From the NCBI GenBank assembly GCA_010015655.1, contig ML976687.1, positions 553,965 through 617,964 of the forward strand: 64,000 bases of DNA, read 5' to 3'. The translations under genes and the position numbers were made by a program. Each line of letters starts with the position of its first letter. The first letter of the stretch is position 1. The stretch is from Bimuria novae-zelandiae CBS 107.79. Its lineage: Eukaryota > Ascomycota > Dothideomycetes > Pleosporales > Didymosphaeriaceae. Of this stretch, positions 46,836 to 60,000 are shown piece after piece. Under the pieces are notes generated by a model. That model did no database searches and was not told the DNA's origin. It worked only from the letters and a program-made list of their open reading frames with translations.

Positions 46836-47246
46836 GTTTTAGAGGTGGACTGTTCACGAAGAGTGAATATCACGCGGGGTACGACCCCAGCAAAAACCAC
46901 TGCTTACGATCCTACACTAGAAAGTAGACGATAAGGTTCAAGATATGCAGATCTTGGCTTGTCAGTCCTCCCGCCAATCATGGTTTACTTGGTGGTCGTC
47001 AGAATATGCCCAGATAGGTTTCCCGTACGGGAAGGATCACGTTTAGCTGCGCTAATGTTCCCCGCTATGTACGTTTTAGTCAGGTCCCAGTGTATACCAA
47101 GCGATACAATAAGAACACGCAGAACAAGATGCATACGCAGACGTACGTCTAATAGTCACGGATGAAACCCTGCGCGTAACAACTTTGATAGAGACAAGCT
47201 GACCTTCTCCCTCGAAGCTTTCCTTCTGCACCACCCCCATCTCTCT
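46836..47246. other. Non-coding stretch between the UstYa-like and beta-glucosidase genes
   Basis: No supported gene. It holds the promoter side of the UstYa-like gene and the 3' flank of the beta-glucosidase gene; both read on the minus strand. Confidence 0.6.
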
Positions 47247-49780
47247 CTAAACAACAATCTTCCCCGTCAGCCTAACATCCCTCGAACTACTCCCCACCCA
47301 AACCGCAAACTCCCCCTTCGGCACAACCCACCGCCCGCCCTCCCAAACGCTCATATCCCTCCTGCGCAGCTTAAATGTCGCCGCCCCGCTCGCTCCAACC
47401 TCTAGATTGAGCTTGCTGAACCCCCGGAGCTGCTTCGGCGGCGCGTTCGCACTCGCGGGGTACCCGATGTACAGCTGCGGGACCTCGGCGCCCGCGACGC
47501 CGCCGCTGTTCGTGATGCTCGCCGTGACGGTGGCGACGGTTTCGAAGAGGTCGGCTGGGCCGCCGGGGGCTTTGGGGCCGGTGGCGGGGCCGGGCGTGGG
47601 CGCGCCAGTTATGCTGAGGGCGGAGTAGGTGAAGTTTGTGTAGGCTGGGTAGTGCGTTAGCTACCTAATGAGCCCTCCTTTGGTGGAAGCAAGGGAGAGA
47701 GATGGGGTGGTACATACAAAGACCAAAGCCGAACTCGAAGCGCGGCGTAATGTTGTTCTTATCGAAGCGGCGGTAGTCGATGAAGAGGTCCCAAGACGCG
47801 TCGTCGCCCGAGGTTACAGCGGTGCCGTAGTCGGAGGTTTGCTTGGCGATGGTGTAGGGGAGCTTGCCGCTAGGGGAGGCGGCGCCGTAGACGATATCGA
47901 CGAGGCCGTTGCCGGATTCCTGGCCTTCTGGGTGTTAGCATTGTGGTCATTTTCAGAAGTGGCAAGGAATAGGACTTCCCAGGAAGGCCAGCCCAGACCA
48001 CAGCAACAACATTCGGGTTTTCGATGTACGGCTCCAGGATAAGTGGTCCCACGCTGTGGATGACGACGATAGTCTTCTTGTTCACGGCGGCGACAGCCTT
48101 GACGAGGTCATTGCCGTTGTGCCACGGGTCGAGATTGTTTCGATCACCGACATTGCCTTCCACGGTGATGTAACCCTCGCCGGAATCAGAGTTGATATGA
48201 ACGATGGCTACCTCCGCGTTCTGCGCAGCCGACGCGCCTTGCTGGGCGTTGTCAGTCGTGGAGGTCGTGACTGTAGTACCATCCCTCTGAGCTTGCGTCC
48301 TGATTGCGTCCAAAGGAGCAACAAGATATGGGAATTCGACAGAACCACTTCCCCAGCCCATTGCGAGCGTACCGTCATTACATCCGCGATCTACACATGC
48401 ATTCGCGCCATTCGGCGCCACGATGGCATCGCTGCCAATGACCGCGATGCTCTTAGGCTTCTTCAACGGAAGTGCGTTGTCTGTGTTCTTCAGCAGAACA
48501 ATTCCGTCGCGCGCCATCTTCCTGACATTCTCCTTATGGTTGCCGCCGACGTTGTAGTTGCCGATCTTCCATGAGTTGAAGGTTGCAGTCGGGTAGCCTT
48601 TGTCTTGTCCGACTTTGTACCAGGCTGCTAGAATGCGCTTGACCATGTCGTCTACGCGGGACTGTTGGACCTGTCCGCTCGATACTGCAGATTGTAAAGC
48701 TGACCACATGTCAGAGTCTCCACTTTCATCCCAGTAGATTCTATTGGACACTCACCTGGCCCCCAGAGAATATTTCCCTTGTTAAAGTCGCTTCCAGGCA
48801 TCGTCATATCAAGACCTCCGTTGGCACTGCCAGCTGTAGTGTGTTGAGCGTTCCAGTCCGACATAACGTAGCCTTTGAACCCAAGCTCGTCTTTCAGCAG
48901 CTTGTTCATGATCTCTCCGTTCTCGCAGGCGTACGTGCCGTTGATCTTGTTGTAGCTGATATGTATTAGCACTGCACATACTCCAACTATCAGCAAGGAC
49001 TCACGAGCACATCACACTTGCCACTCCCGCCTGAACCGAATCAGCAAAAGGCCAAAGGTAGAGTTCATGCATAACTCTGTCTGGCATGACGCTGCTCATA
49101 GTCTCTCGATTTCTCTCCTGCTCATTACCAATGTAGTGCTTTGCGCAAGCCTGTACACCGGCTTCCTGCATTCCTTGAATCGTTTCTTTCATCGCAATGC
49201 CAACGAGGTAAGGGTCTGCGCCGAAGCCCTCCCAGTTTCGTCCACCGGTTGGAATCTTGCCCATTGGGCCCGCGACGGGTCCGAGCTGCACATGGATACC
49301 GAGCTGCTTTGCTTCTGCACCTAGAAAGCTTCCGCGCTCGCGGATCAAGTCTATGTCCCAAGTCGAGGCAGCGTGGATACCGGCGGCGAAGGCTGTGGCG
49401 CCGTTGATGTAGCGAACACCAAGAGGGCCATCTAAGCTTGGTCAATTTCATATATCCGTGACCGAAGGTTGCCTTGCCTTGTAGACAGAGTGATGGGTAT
49501 CCGATGGAGCCTGCAGCTTTCGTATTTCCAACACAGTTGTTCGCCTGCCATCCCGTACCAGTGACGATGCCGATTTTCTCGCTCGACGAAAGCTTCCCGA
49601 GTGCGGCGGTCGCTTTGGCATACGCATCGCCCCAGCTAATAGTTGCTCGCTTCGACGGCTGATCAGACGGCAGAGCTGGCATAAGATTAGTACAGTTATA
49701 CCCGACCCAGCAACACGCAACGAACCTGAAGCTCGCGACACTGCGGCCGAAGCCAGCAGAGAAATTGAAAGCCCGCGCAT
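47247..49780 (-). CDS. Secreted beta-glucosidase, glycoside hydrolase family 3
   Basis: Seven exons: 49780-49726, 49675-49478, 49431-49005, 48955-48756, 48699-47980, 47924-47718 and 47644-47247; 734 aa, the usual size of fungal GH3 enzymes. The N-terminal signal peptide is MRGLSISLLASAAVSRAS. The GH3 N-domain has IGIVTGTGW, CLQDGPLGVR, GGRNWEGFGADPYL, KHYIGNEQE and GYVMSDW with nucleophile D260. The C-domain has ARDGIVLLKN, GSGSVEFPYLVAPLDAI, VVWAGLPGQESGNGLVD and a fibronectin type III-like end. It should cleave terminal beta-glucosyl residues from cello-oligosaccharides or other glucans outside the cell. Two introns are odd: intron 2 starts GC (AAG|GCAAG), and intron 5 starts GG (CTG|GGAAGT at 47979). 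With both removed the frame closes exactly. If intron 5 cannot be spliced, the protein would be truncated after VVWAGLPG. Confidence 0.9.
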
Positions 49781-50738
49781 TGTATGTAAGTAAGATCGCA
49801 AGCCTCCTCAAGATCGTGTTCGAATTTGCGTGCAAACGCCCCATGGCACTCAACACTTTATGTACTACTAATACACTGCAGCGCGGAGTCCACATGCCGC
49901 TAAAATTGCGTGGCACAATTTGACTCCCTTGGCCAGTTCCGCAACTTGAGTAGCTGCCCACTAGCTGACTACAAATTCCAAGATTTTGTTTGTGGAGCTG
50001 TGTGTGAGCCAAATTGCAATGATGGTGGTAGCTGCCTGGGTATATTGAAGTCTTGTATGGATTTAAGCATGTGGCGGCCCGATGCTCCAGGATTTTCTGT
50101 GGCTGACAGGGGTTCGTATATGTATGATCGACGGCTAAGGGCGTCATCTGAACACGTAGTATTAGACGAATGAAAGGCTACAACTGCGAGACCTTAACAA
50201 GAGCAGAGAGTAGATTTATTGAGTATGGGCGTTTGAAATGTCGCTCGGTATCTTACTGCGCTATTAATTCCCAGTGACTGACACCACTGCGCCGTCTGAT
50301 TTGTTATTGCTTCCTGGATATGAATCCAGGCCTTGCCGAGGTTGGACCAATCTCAATGCACGTCAAACATTGAGGACTGCCGTTTTCCTGTATCCTTAAA
50401 CCGAGCCCTGATCTATACAGAGGCTCATTCAGCTCTCCCGAATCGCTGCTTCGAGGAACTTGGAAGCAATGGTGTCCATGATGTGCCATGCAATTGAGGC
50501 ATGGACCGCGAAAAGGATGAGGTGCGAGTATCAATACTTTGGGCTGGTAAGCTGTTGATTTGCACATACTGATGTTGCAACCTACAGTGGGCATCTTTCA
50601 AGCTGACGCATCTTTGCAGCTTTCGTAGTTCAAATCGATGCATAAAAGCTGCCGAAGAACGCTGAAAGGTGCTCAAATAGCCTTAGCGCCACTGATAATG
50701 CGACGGGTTACAGAATGCTTGATGTGCAACTGCATAGC
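49781..50738. other. Non-coding stretch upstream of the beta-glucosidase gene
   Basis: Nothing with coding support on either strand. It contains the beta-glucosidase promoter (right of 49780) and the 3' flank of the zinc-cluster gene. No repeats stand out. Confidence 0.6.
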
Positions 50739-52172
50739 TCACGCATATTCTCCATACATGCAATCGTCGTCGATTTTCAAGCAGTACGCGCATGATGGTC
50801 TCTCCTCTGTGCATTTGCGTCTCCGCGACTTGCAGTTCAGACAACCGTTCTTGGACCGTTTTTTGGGACCAGGGGTCTCGTACTGACACGTCCATAGTCC
50901 GCGGAGACATTGGTTGCAACTTGGTTTTCCCTCGTTGCATTTGATACCCTTTTCGCGGCATCGGAGGCATTTCCCTGTCACCGGCTGCATGGGCTCGGGC
51001 GTAGGATCTCTCATTGGCGCCTTCTGACGCGCTTTCGAAGGTGACTTTTGTTGCTTCGACTTGCTCTTCTTCTTTGTAGAGGAACCGCCTGCCTCCGGTT
51101 GCGCTGCACTCATTCTGCGTTTCCTATTGGTGGAAGCCTCGGGTGACGTAGACATGTCAAGATCCGGATCGTGGAATGCAGAGTCGGCCTCCACATGATG
51201 ATCATTCTTGCTCTTCATTCGCTTACGCTGTTTGGTGCCATTTGGCGTGCCATTGCTCGTTGCGACGTCAAGTAGAACGCTATTCTCAGATTAGTTTTGT
51301 AGCATACTTCCAATGCCAAGCCGGTCCGAATCATTGGAAGCAATCGTGGACAGATTTTCATGGCCGTCTCTGACTGCGGCTAGGTGGGAAAGAAGATGGG
51401 GTACTCACTTCTCATCATTCGCTGGACAGCTCTCAACATCTCGATGAATTGGGTTGTGAACATACATCACGTTGACGGCCTCGCGCTTTGTCGAGAACCT
51501 AACGTGGATTGCACCACCACAGTCATATGTCGGAAGGTCTTGAACGCTTTTTGTCCTTCGTTTCTTGCCAGTATCCGCGTCTTCTGCATCGTTGGCCTTC
51601 TTTGCATTGCTCTTTCGGTTCTGGAGGCTGTCTAGGCAGACATACTTGAACCTGGCACCGCCACTCCTATCTTTATTCCAAGCCTGTCGTTCGGTGTATT
51701 TGAATCCATCAATGGCTTGAATGGTCTCAATAAAGCAGCTGTAGTGTAGTCAGCCAATATGTAGCTCGAATGTTAATGCTGCACGTGACCGTACCGAGCA
51801 ATGGCCCTTTGCAGTTTGAGCCTCTCCTTGCCCTCAATTCCATGGCAGAGAGCATGCCCGACGGTGATGCTTTGAGGATAGTCCGCTGGCTCGAACAAGG
51901 CATCGAGGTTGGGTTGTTGTGTCACGGGCACTGTTATGGTAGACATTTTGCCGAAGACAAACTCAGTCACAATGTCCACCGGGATGAGACTAGCCGCATT
52001 TTTCTCGATCTCGTTGCGTAGGGCACCATCCAGTGACTAGATCATTTTACTAAGCCATCGTTGCAGGTACATTGGGAGGACTAATTACCTCGGAGGATGG
52101 GCAACGGTAATAGACGTCCGGTTCCAGGCCGCGGTGGTAGCGGAGATCGAGCTCATCATCGAGATCATCCAT
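50739..52172 (-). CDS. Protein with two tandem Zn2Cys6 clusters at its C-terminus
   Basis: Exons 52172-52089, 52036-51795, 51738-51409 and 51279-50739 give 398 aa; introns are 52, 56 and 129 bp. The N-terminal 230 residues form a domain I know only as a conserved fungal region: MDDLDDELDLRYHR, LIPVDIVTEFVFGKM, LQRAIARCFIETIQAIDGF, then DCGGAIHVRFSTKREAVNV and YVHNPIHRDVES. A basic linker follows (STKKKSKSKQQKSPSKARQK). Two complete zinc clusters end the protein: C323-C326-C333-C340-C343-C350 and C365-C368-C375-C382-C385-C392, both CX2CX6CX6CX2CX6C. Typical Zn2Cys6 factors have one cluster at the N-terminus, so this is a different class. Nuclear DNA binding is inferred. A transposon (52382-54270) sits 210 bp upstream of the start. 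The ATG at 52172 is the first after an in-frame stop. Confidence 0.88.
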
Positions 52173-52381
52173 GATGATGCGCACGTCGTTACTTCACAAC
52201 TTTGCCAATGTCAGGGTGTATCTATCATATCGCGCTCAACGCGTTCGTTGGGTGGGAGCTTAGCCTAAGGAAGCTCCAGAGCTCGAGCCAAGCCGCTAGG
52301 AGGAGGGATGTTCCGTCCCGGAGACTCACAGCTAGGTGCACCCTGCAAGTATCGAAAGTGAAAAAGCGCATGTATATTCTA

Positions 52382-54270
52382 CTCGCCCCACACGCCAACC
52401 GGAGGTTGGCCCTGCGCAGCCCAACGTAACTTCGCAGCCCAACGTAACTTTGTATAAAGAATTGAAATTAATCTAGTCTTTTAACAGCGTAGACTTCAAT
52501 TATATAGGCTAATATACAGTGGAGTTGGTGTAGCAAGTAGGGCAGGATCTATAGTCATCTCTCTAAGAGATAGGACCTATTAGGGCTAATTTTATAGGCT
52601 TTATAAGTGGGCGTCCTTACACGTTTTTATAGCCTTTTAAGTAACCTTTTAAGCCTTAAGCTCTACACGTTAATTAATTACTTATCGCGCTACTTTAACA
52701 GTTACTACGCTACCTTTTTATACTAGCCTTTTATTTTTAATTTACCTTTTTTAGCGTTATTAAGCTACTATAGTAATATTTATAAAGTCGCGCTAGGCCA
52801 GCGCGAGACTATTAATTAGCAATTACGAGCTTTCTAGGAATTTTGTAAGCCTCCTGCTTAATATATTGCTTCTCTCTAGGGCGCGCGACATTTTTTAATG
52901 CTGCCGCTAATATGCTATAGGTGTATTAGCGATAGGGCTCGAATTAATAGCAGATAGAACTAATAGGAATGGCGTCTAGATAGGTGCTGGCAGCTTTATG
53001 TAAATAAGCTCTAGATTAAATAAAAAGATTCTAGCTTTCTCTTAGGCGCTTAGGATTATGCTACGCTTAAATATATTTATCCTAATCCTATAGATCGCAT
53101 GTAGAAATTCGACTTTGTTAAAGTCTATGCAGCTAGTTTAGGTGGCTATCTTTATAGCCTTTTTATAATTCTGCTTTAATAGCTGAAAACAGACGACGTC
53201 TAGAGGCTATAGATAATATGATAAATATAGCGATAGTAAAAAGGGGAGTATCTTATAATTATCACAGAACTATATAAACTTAATAGTAAGGTAGCTACTA
53301 AATTTATTAAATATAAGTAATTATTATACGCCTTTCTAGCGCGCGCGCGTTTGTATTTTAAAAAACTTTAACTACTTTATTAAGATAAAGTTATTAGCGT
53401 ATCTTAATATTAATATAGCGATTATATAGCTATTAGGCAGCGCCGTATTTATATACTAGTAATAAAGGTAATTAACAGCCTATATAACAAGTATAGGTTT
53501 AAGCACCTCTCTATTACTAGAGATTAATTTAATACTCGTAATATAATTGCGCGACGTCTCTAACGCAGAGATATAAGGATAATTAAACTCTATAGTAATA
53601 ATCTATTAATTACTACTAACGCCTATGCGGAAGCCGGTTTCGTCTATATTATAGGTGTCTAATAGGGTGACGCCGTAGGTGTATATCACCTTTTTAAGCT
53701 TAATAAAATAATAGCTATAAGCTTTAAACGTTGCTATTACTATATAATTAATATGCTGCGACTTCTACTTCATGCGGCGATAGTTTAGATTTCTTAATAG
53801 CTATCGCGATAGCTAGTCCTTACTAAGTAAGGAAGCTTTGCTATCGGGGTGCGCGTAATTAAAGATATATTAAGTAGCACCTTTTAACTATAGCATAAGG
53901 TATAGCATGCTAATAGTGTCGTAGTAACGTATATATAACTTTAGCGCTTTATCCTAGGTCTCTAAGAGTCGTAGATTCGTGCCGCTACGGTTATAGCGGC
54001 TGATCCGGCCTCCAGCGCGCGCTTAAAGTCGCAAAACAGGCACGCTCCATTCGCGTGCTGCAGCTACAAAATTAGGTATTTCTAAGCTAGAAAAACTAGA
54101 GAGACAATTAAAGATACGCTACTTAATTTTATAGCTCTCGCTATAATATTTAGGCACGGTTGTGGGTTATTTATTAAGAAAATAGAAAAATCTGCGACAA
54201 AAAGTTACGTTAGGCTGCGAAGTTACGTTGGGCTGCGCAGGGCCAACCTCCGGTTGGCGTGTGGGGCGAG
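52382..54270 (-). mobile_element. Pogo/Fot1-like transposon B, same family as element A
   Basis: 1889 bp with near-perfect TIRs of about 70 bp: CTCGCCCCACACGCCAACCG at 52382 and its complement ending at 54270. TA duplications lie at 52380-52381 and 54271-54272. The interior aligns with element A along its length, for example GGGCAGGATCTA near 52540 and 28620. The TIRs are GC-rich and almost unmutated, while the interior is strongly AT-biased. Confidence 0.95.
52520..54157 (-). pseudogene. DDE_1 (pogo-like) transposase of element B, RIP-mutated
   Basis: Read through many stops: PKYYSESYKIK at the N-terminus (the first codon is GTG where element A has ATG), then LLDTYNIDETGFRIGVSS, TSRNYITSIKLISSNREVL, LLIFNKFSSYLTIKFI and PLDVVCFQLLKQNYKKAI. 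The order is that of fungal DDE_1 transposases. The last Asp (PLDVV) is kept, which element A has lost, whereas A keeps other open segments better. Neither copy is functional. Confidence 0.85.
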
Positions 54271-54272
54271 TA

Positions 54273-55581
54273 GCTTTTCTCTTGTCTAGTCTTCCCTAAT
54301 CTAGCCGAAAGCTTTCTCTTCACGTAAAGAACACATAGAGTGGGCATCGGGGAATATTACCGTGGGCCTAATTTCTTAGTGCAGGAGCCTGCTGGCAATC
54401 TAGGCCCTCGAACTAGAGAGCGAAGGTCACAACTGCTCGTGCGTTGGCTGAAGACTCTTTTCACAATTTTCGGATGCCATTGTGCACGCCCGTTGTTTGT
54501 GTCCCTGTTGAATAAATACTCGAGTAGATTCAAGGCAGACAGGTGGAGCAGTGTGTGTTCGTGAACCGGCCTGGGGGCGAATTGTTCAGTTCAGACGCTC
54601 AGCACGAGTCGTGGTCAATGAATCATCAATGAATGAAGGAAATTGAGCGGTGAAATAATAGCGACGCAACGGATACATAATTCCCATCAGGCTTCCAGGA
54701 TGTCAATTCAGAATTTCAGATGCCGCTAACACACCGAGAGAAAGCTGTGCCACGTTCATATACCCTTGGATAAAGCACAGTATCAAGCGGGACTTGTTTC
54801 CAAGGTTGACGGTGCCTGTTGCTGTCTGCTGTCTGTCGCATGAGCCACAGGGCTGTTCGTTTCTCATTATATGTCTTCCATGCCTGTATGTACACGCAAT
54901 CGCATTCACGAAAAGAAACTCGGCATTGTCCAGTGCATGCAGTCGCGTGAAATGAAAGAACATTGAACACGCCGAGGATGATTCGCAAAATTAGCCTAGG
55001 TCCCGCAGCCCCCCCAGCGCCATGGATGCGGCTTGGCCCTGACCGCCGCCGTGCTGCTGTGCTTGCATCCGTTCACTCTCTGTGCCTCGCAGCGATAAGG
55101 CGAGTCCTGTCGTGTGCGACTCACGCAACGTAGTCCTTCAGCTCCCGTATTGACTGACCGGCCGACTGCCGCGTCACATTGTCGACATCGCCTAGCCCAC
55201 CCGCTTCATTGTCCAGACTCCACACGCCCCCAGCTGCCGCTTTGAAACCTCGAGTGTTCTGACATTGCGAGTTTCACGACGACCAAACTTACGTAGCACG
55301 CGCCGCTCGTGATCCTGAGAGGACTCACAGGTATGAAGCCGCGGCCTGGCACCGCCACCCGTTGCTGTGCGGCGTCGAACCCCAGACTGACTGTTTGGCA
55401 CCAGGCGCTCCTACTCACAGCGCCTCTCGTTGGATAGCCAGCCCGTACCTTTGGCAGAGCCTCCCGCCTAATACCGAGCCTCTTCTGTCGTCCTCGCACG
55501 CGACCGTAGCCGTCATATCGTAGCTGCCGCCCGGCCAACTCCCACCTACCCTCTCCCACAGCACAGCCCCCCTCTCCCAAC
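54273..55581. other. Non-coding stretch upstream of Cdc42
   Basis: 1.3 kb without a supported gene on either strand. The part nearest the gene (about 55400-55581) is pyrimidine-rich (CCACCTACCCTCTCCC), as is common in promoters and leaders of highly expressed fungal genes. No repeats were seen. Confidence 0.6.
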
Positions 55582-56397
<816 letters not shown>

Positions 56398-57086
56398 AGG
56401 GCTAATCGACGATACTTCTATTCTCCAGCATTCTTTTTCAGGCCTGGCGTGATTTTGGATACCTTGCGGAAGCCCGCGCCCTGAGTAGCGATTTCTTTCT
56501 TAGTTATGAACTTGCACTCGATTTTTCTTCCAAATTCAATATCTCAAACATCTCTGTCCTCTTGAATTCATGCCACGCTCTCGCTCACCGCACAGGGGCC
56601 AATGGATGCTTCATGCCGCCGCATACAAAGGTCTTGGGCGTGCCGGCGTCTTTCACCTCAGGCCTAACAGCCCTCAGTCCAACCTGCAAACGCTTACTTT
56701 TGGCGCGTGTCGGTCCGGCGCGCCCTCGCTTACGCTCCTGCCGTTTTTTTGTCGTTGCCCGGGACGAGAGCTGGCGCCCTGTGGTTGAGTGAAGACGGGT
56801 TACTTCTCGTCGAGCACCACCACATCAAACTCGCTTCACCCGCCGCCTCCGCCGTTTTGCGTCTGTTGGAGCACCTGCTGACACCTGCTCTAACTGTGCA
56901 GGCTATTTAGGTGCCGCTCTTGAGTTTGTATCGCTTGTCTACCGTCGCGCGCTGAGCAAAACGCGGCGTACAAATTGGTCAGTAAACACGCCTCACTCGC
57001 GTCTCTCTGCTGCTAGCTCACTGGACAAACGAACAGGATATCGCGCGTCCCGCTGTTGTGCATATATCTATATCTGCGCAGCAGCC
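56398..57086. other. Non-coding stretch between Cdc42 and the next gene
   Basis: Cdc42 3' flank, then the promoter side of the 1024-aa gene. No supported ORF. Confidence 0.6.
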
Positions 57087-60000
57087 ATGCCGTCGCCGTA
57101 CAAGAGGCGCCCGGCGCACATCGACACGCAAGTGCCGTTGCGACCTGTTCCAGGTCCTAACGCATTTGCGATTGCCGAACTAGCAGCTGCTCAGGCAGAG
57201 ACTGAACCGCGGCGCCCGTCTTACTGTGGCGAGCCGGAGCCTTCTCCTTTTGAAGGAGAATGGGACCCGACTCGTCCGCGTTCTAATTCTACCAACTACT
57301 ATAGGCTGTCGAACAAGGAGGCGTATTCAAACCTCGTCGAAGGCGTCCGCAAGTCGCCCACCAAGCAGAAGTACTCGCAGAATGCGGCATCCGCCCCAAG
57401 TCGCCATGGCTCAGGGCCACGGTCGAACTACACTGATCGAAGCGTTCGCAGCATGTTTTCCGATCAGATGCAGCTTGAAGGTATGCGCGAAGCAGCGACT
57501 TCGAGGAGCCGGATTGAGGCACAACGGGAGCAGAAGCTCGAGGACATGATGGGCCATGCGCCTGAAGCTCCAGCGTCGGCGGGTGAGTACGGTTCGAAAG
57601 CACGTCTGTACAATACTAACTAACCTCCGAAGGTGCTGCCTCACTTCCAGACGGTCTTCTAAAAGTGAACGACATGAGACAGAGCAGGGCTTCTCAGTCT
57701 TCTAGCAAGCTGTCCGAGCCCGAAGAGAGTGTCACGAGGAGCCCGAAGAAGAAGTTCTTTGGCATCAGTATTCCGTTCTCGTCACGGCCTCTGTTTAAGG
57801 AGGAGGAATCTACCCCACCAATGCCTGCAAAGGCAGCCAAGGTGATGGGAGCGGTTACGCCAGAGAAGCGAAACTTGTCTCCTCTAGGAAGGAATTACCG
57901 CGCTCTAGGAAAGAAATACGGTGACACCCGGAAGGTCTCTCCTCTGGCGAAACATTACACTCCAGGGAAGAAGTCGGTTGGCGCGTTCATTCCCCGGTCA
58001 GACACCTCCAAGTCTCTTCCACCGACGATCGGAGGCCAACGGGGACATCACGAGAACCGGCGAAGCCCAATCCGAGAGTATCGACGGAGCCCAACCAGTG
58101 GTGACTTCTCACGGGTCCGACGCAAGACTCCTCCGCGGCACCCATCTGTTTTCTCCCATGAACCGACGCTCAAAGCACTCGTTGGATCCGGAGATGACGA
58201 TACCAAAGCAAGTGTGGGGATCGATATCAACAAGCTCAAAGCGCTTGTCGACTCCGACGATGACGAGGTTCCTCCTACGCCGCCGCGAAAGAACTCGCTT
58301 CCCAGGAATCAACCGCCGCCGCCGCGAACGGACTCGCTCCCCCAAAATCAACCGAAAGCTCCTGGGCTCCCACGCGCGATCGGTCCTTTGCAGGCTATCG
58401 ACCCTCCTGAGCCACTTCCTGAGACCATTATGAATGAAGTGGAAAGGCTCCTCCGTCCACCAACTCCAGGAGTTGAGTCGGAGGACCTTGAGTCGGAGGA
58501 CTATGAGGACCACGGCATGCAGACCTTTGTCCCTCCCGCTCCACGGCTGCACCCTACATCATATGGAAGCGGAGGAAGCGGAGGAAGCCCCACCAAGTAC
58601 TGCCCTGGGGGGGAAAGCCCTAGCAAGTACTGCTCTACAGGTGCCTCGGAAAAGGCAGAGTTGGTCGAACGCCAGTCCATTCTTTCCTCACATGGCCGCG
58701 TGGGCTATCTCATGCCGGAGGAGGTTGAGCAGAAATCGCCGGATAAAGACGCGCTTTCCACTTTGCGTGGCGACCCTCGAAGTACCCCTGCAAGTCCCAC
58801 TAGAGCCCCGTCCTGGGATCGTGCGACCAATGCAGATGTCGCTCAGCCAGAGAGTTCACCTGTGCTGGAGTATCTTCCACCGACTGTTTATGAACCCCCG
58901 CATTCCAAATATACAAAAACTACAGTTCGCACATCCAATACTGTCACTGAGCTCCGTAGGTCTCGCGACCGTTGGTTCCTTGTGGTAAGTCGCACCTTCT
59001 TCCCTCACCCGCAGAAGTGGGAAGTGACACGCTTTCCGGCGGCTGGCGGTCACCTTCGCGCCTGCTTCTCTCACTCTTCGCCCGCCGCGGCTTTCTCTAT
59101 TACTTCCAGCTAACCAGATGGCCCAGACCGAACTCGTCCCGGCCGCCGCTTCAGGTAGTCCAACGCGTCTTGGCCACCAATTGATCCCGATTTCTTCTAC
59201 GGACGACGTGAGCGAAATTGATCCGCAGTCTGCTTTGGGCAAAGAGCTTGCACAAGCCGAGACGACCGCACAGACTAGGCCGATTCCACAAGGCATGCTC
59301 CAGTTGCCGATTCCTTCACCCACGACTACTCAGCACATCATGGACGGTTTGCGACTCATATCTCCCTCCACCGCTAACCGGTCTGAACAGCTCCAGCGCG
59401 AGCCGTCCCCTCCCCCACTGACGGCCATGCTGAACGGCGTGAGTCCCAGCAAGGTCGAATTCCGCGATTTCAACCGTTCGAGCGCTATTCCTGGTCCGCT
59501 CCGTAGTGGTCCTCAGCCTACCGAGGGTAGCCCTGCTTCTGCTAATGCGGACGTACCCGGCTCGAATTATGGACACGCGCTGGTGCCTCACCTGGCCTTC
59601 CAACTCCCGCCCCCGCCCATGGGAGACGCCTCGCCGGCGGAACAATTCGCAAGGGTCAACGAACACATCGACGTCGCTGCAGTGTCATTGTACGACTGGG
59701 TGCAGAAGCAAAACGAGTCAGCGGTGAAAATGACGATTGCCAAAAACGAGCAGCTCAAGACTGTTGTTGAGCAGCAGTTCGACGCCATTAAGTCGCAGAT
59801 CAACTCCGTTGGCGAGAAGGCCGATCACAATGGAAATCAGACCCACAATCTCAGTGTTCAGCTGGACAAGCTTCGCGAGTTCATCAAAACCGAGGTCGTG
59901 GAGCCTTTAGGCAAGCATGCACAAAAGACCAGTGCAATGGAACAAGATATCAAGGAGCTGCAGAAGGCGATCCAGGATATGCAGAAATCAGCTGTCCAAA

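Noticed and set aside
49125..50147. 340-codon minus-strand frame overlapping the beta-glucosidase gene
   Set aside because: It runs through introns in another frame and has no family motif; the seven-exon GH3 model explains the region.
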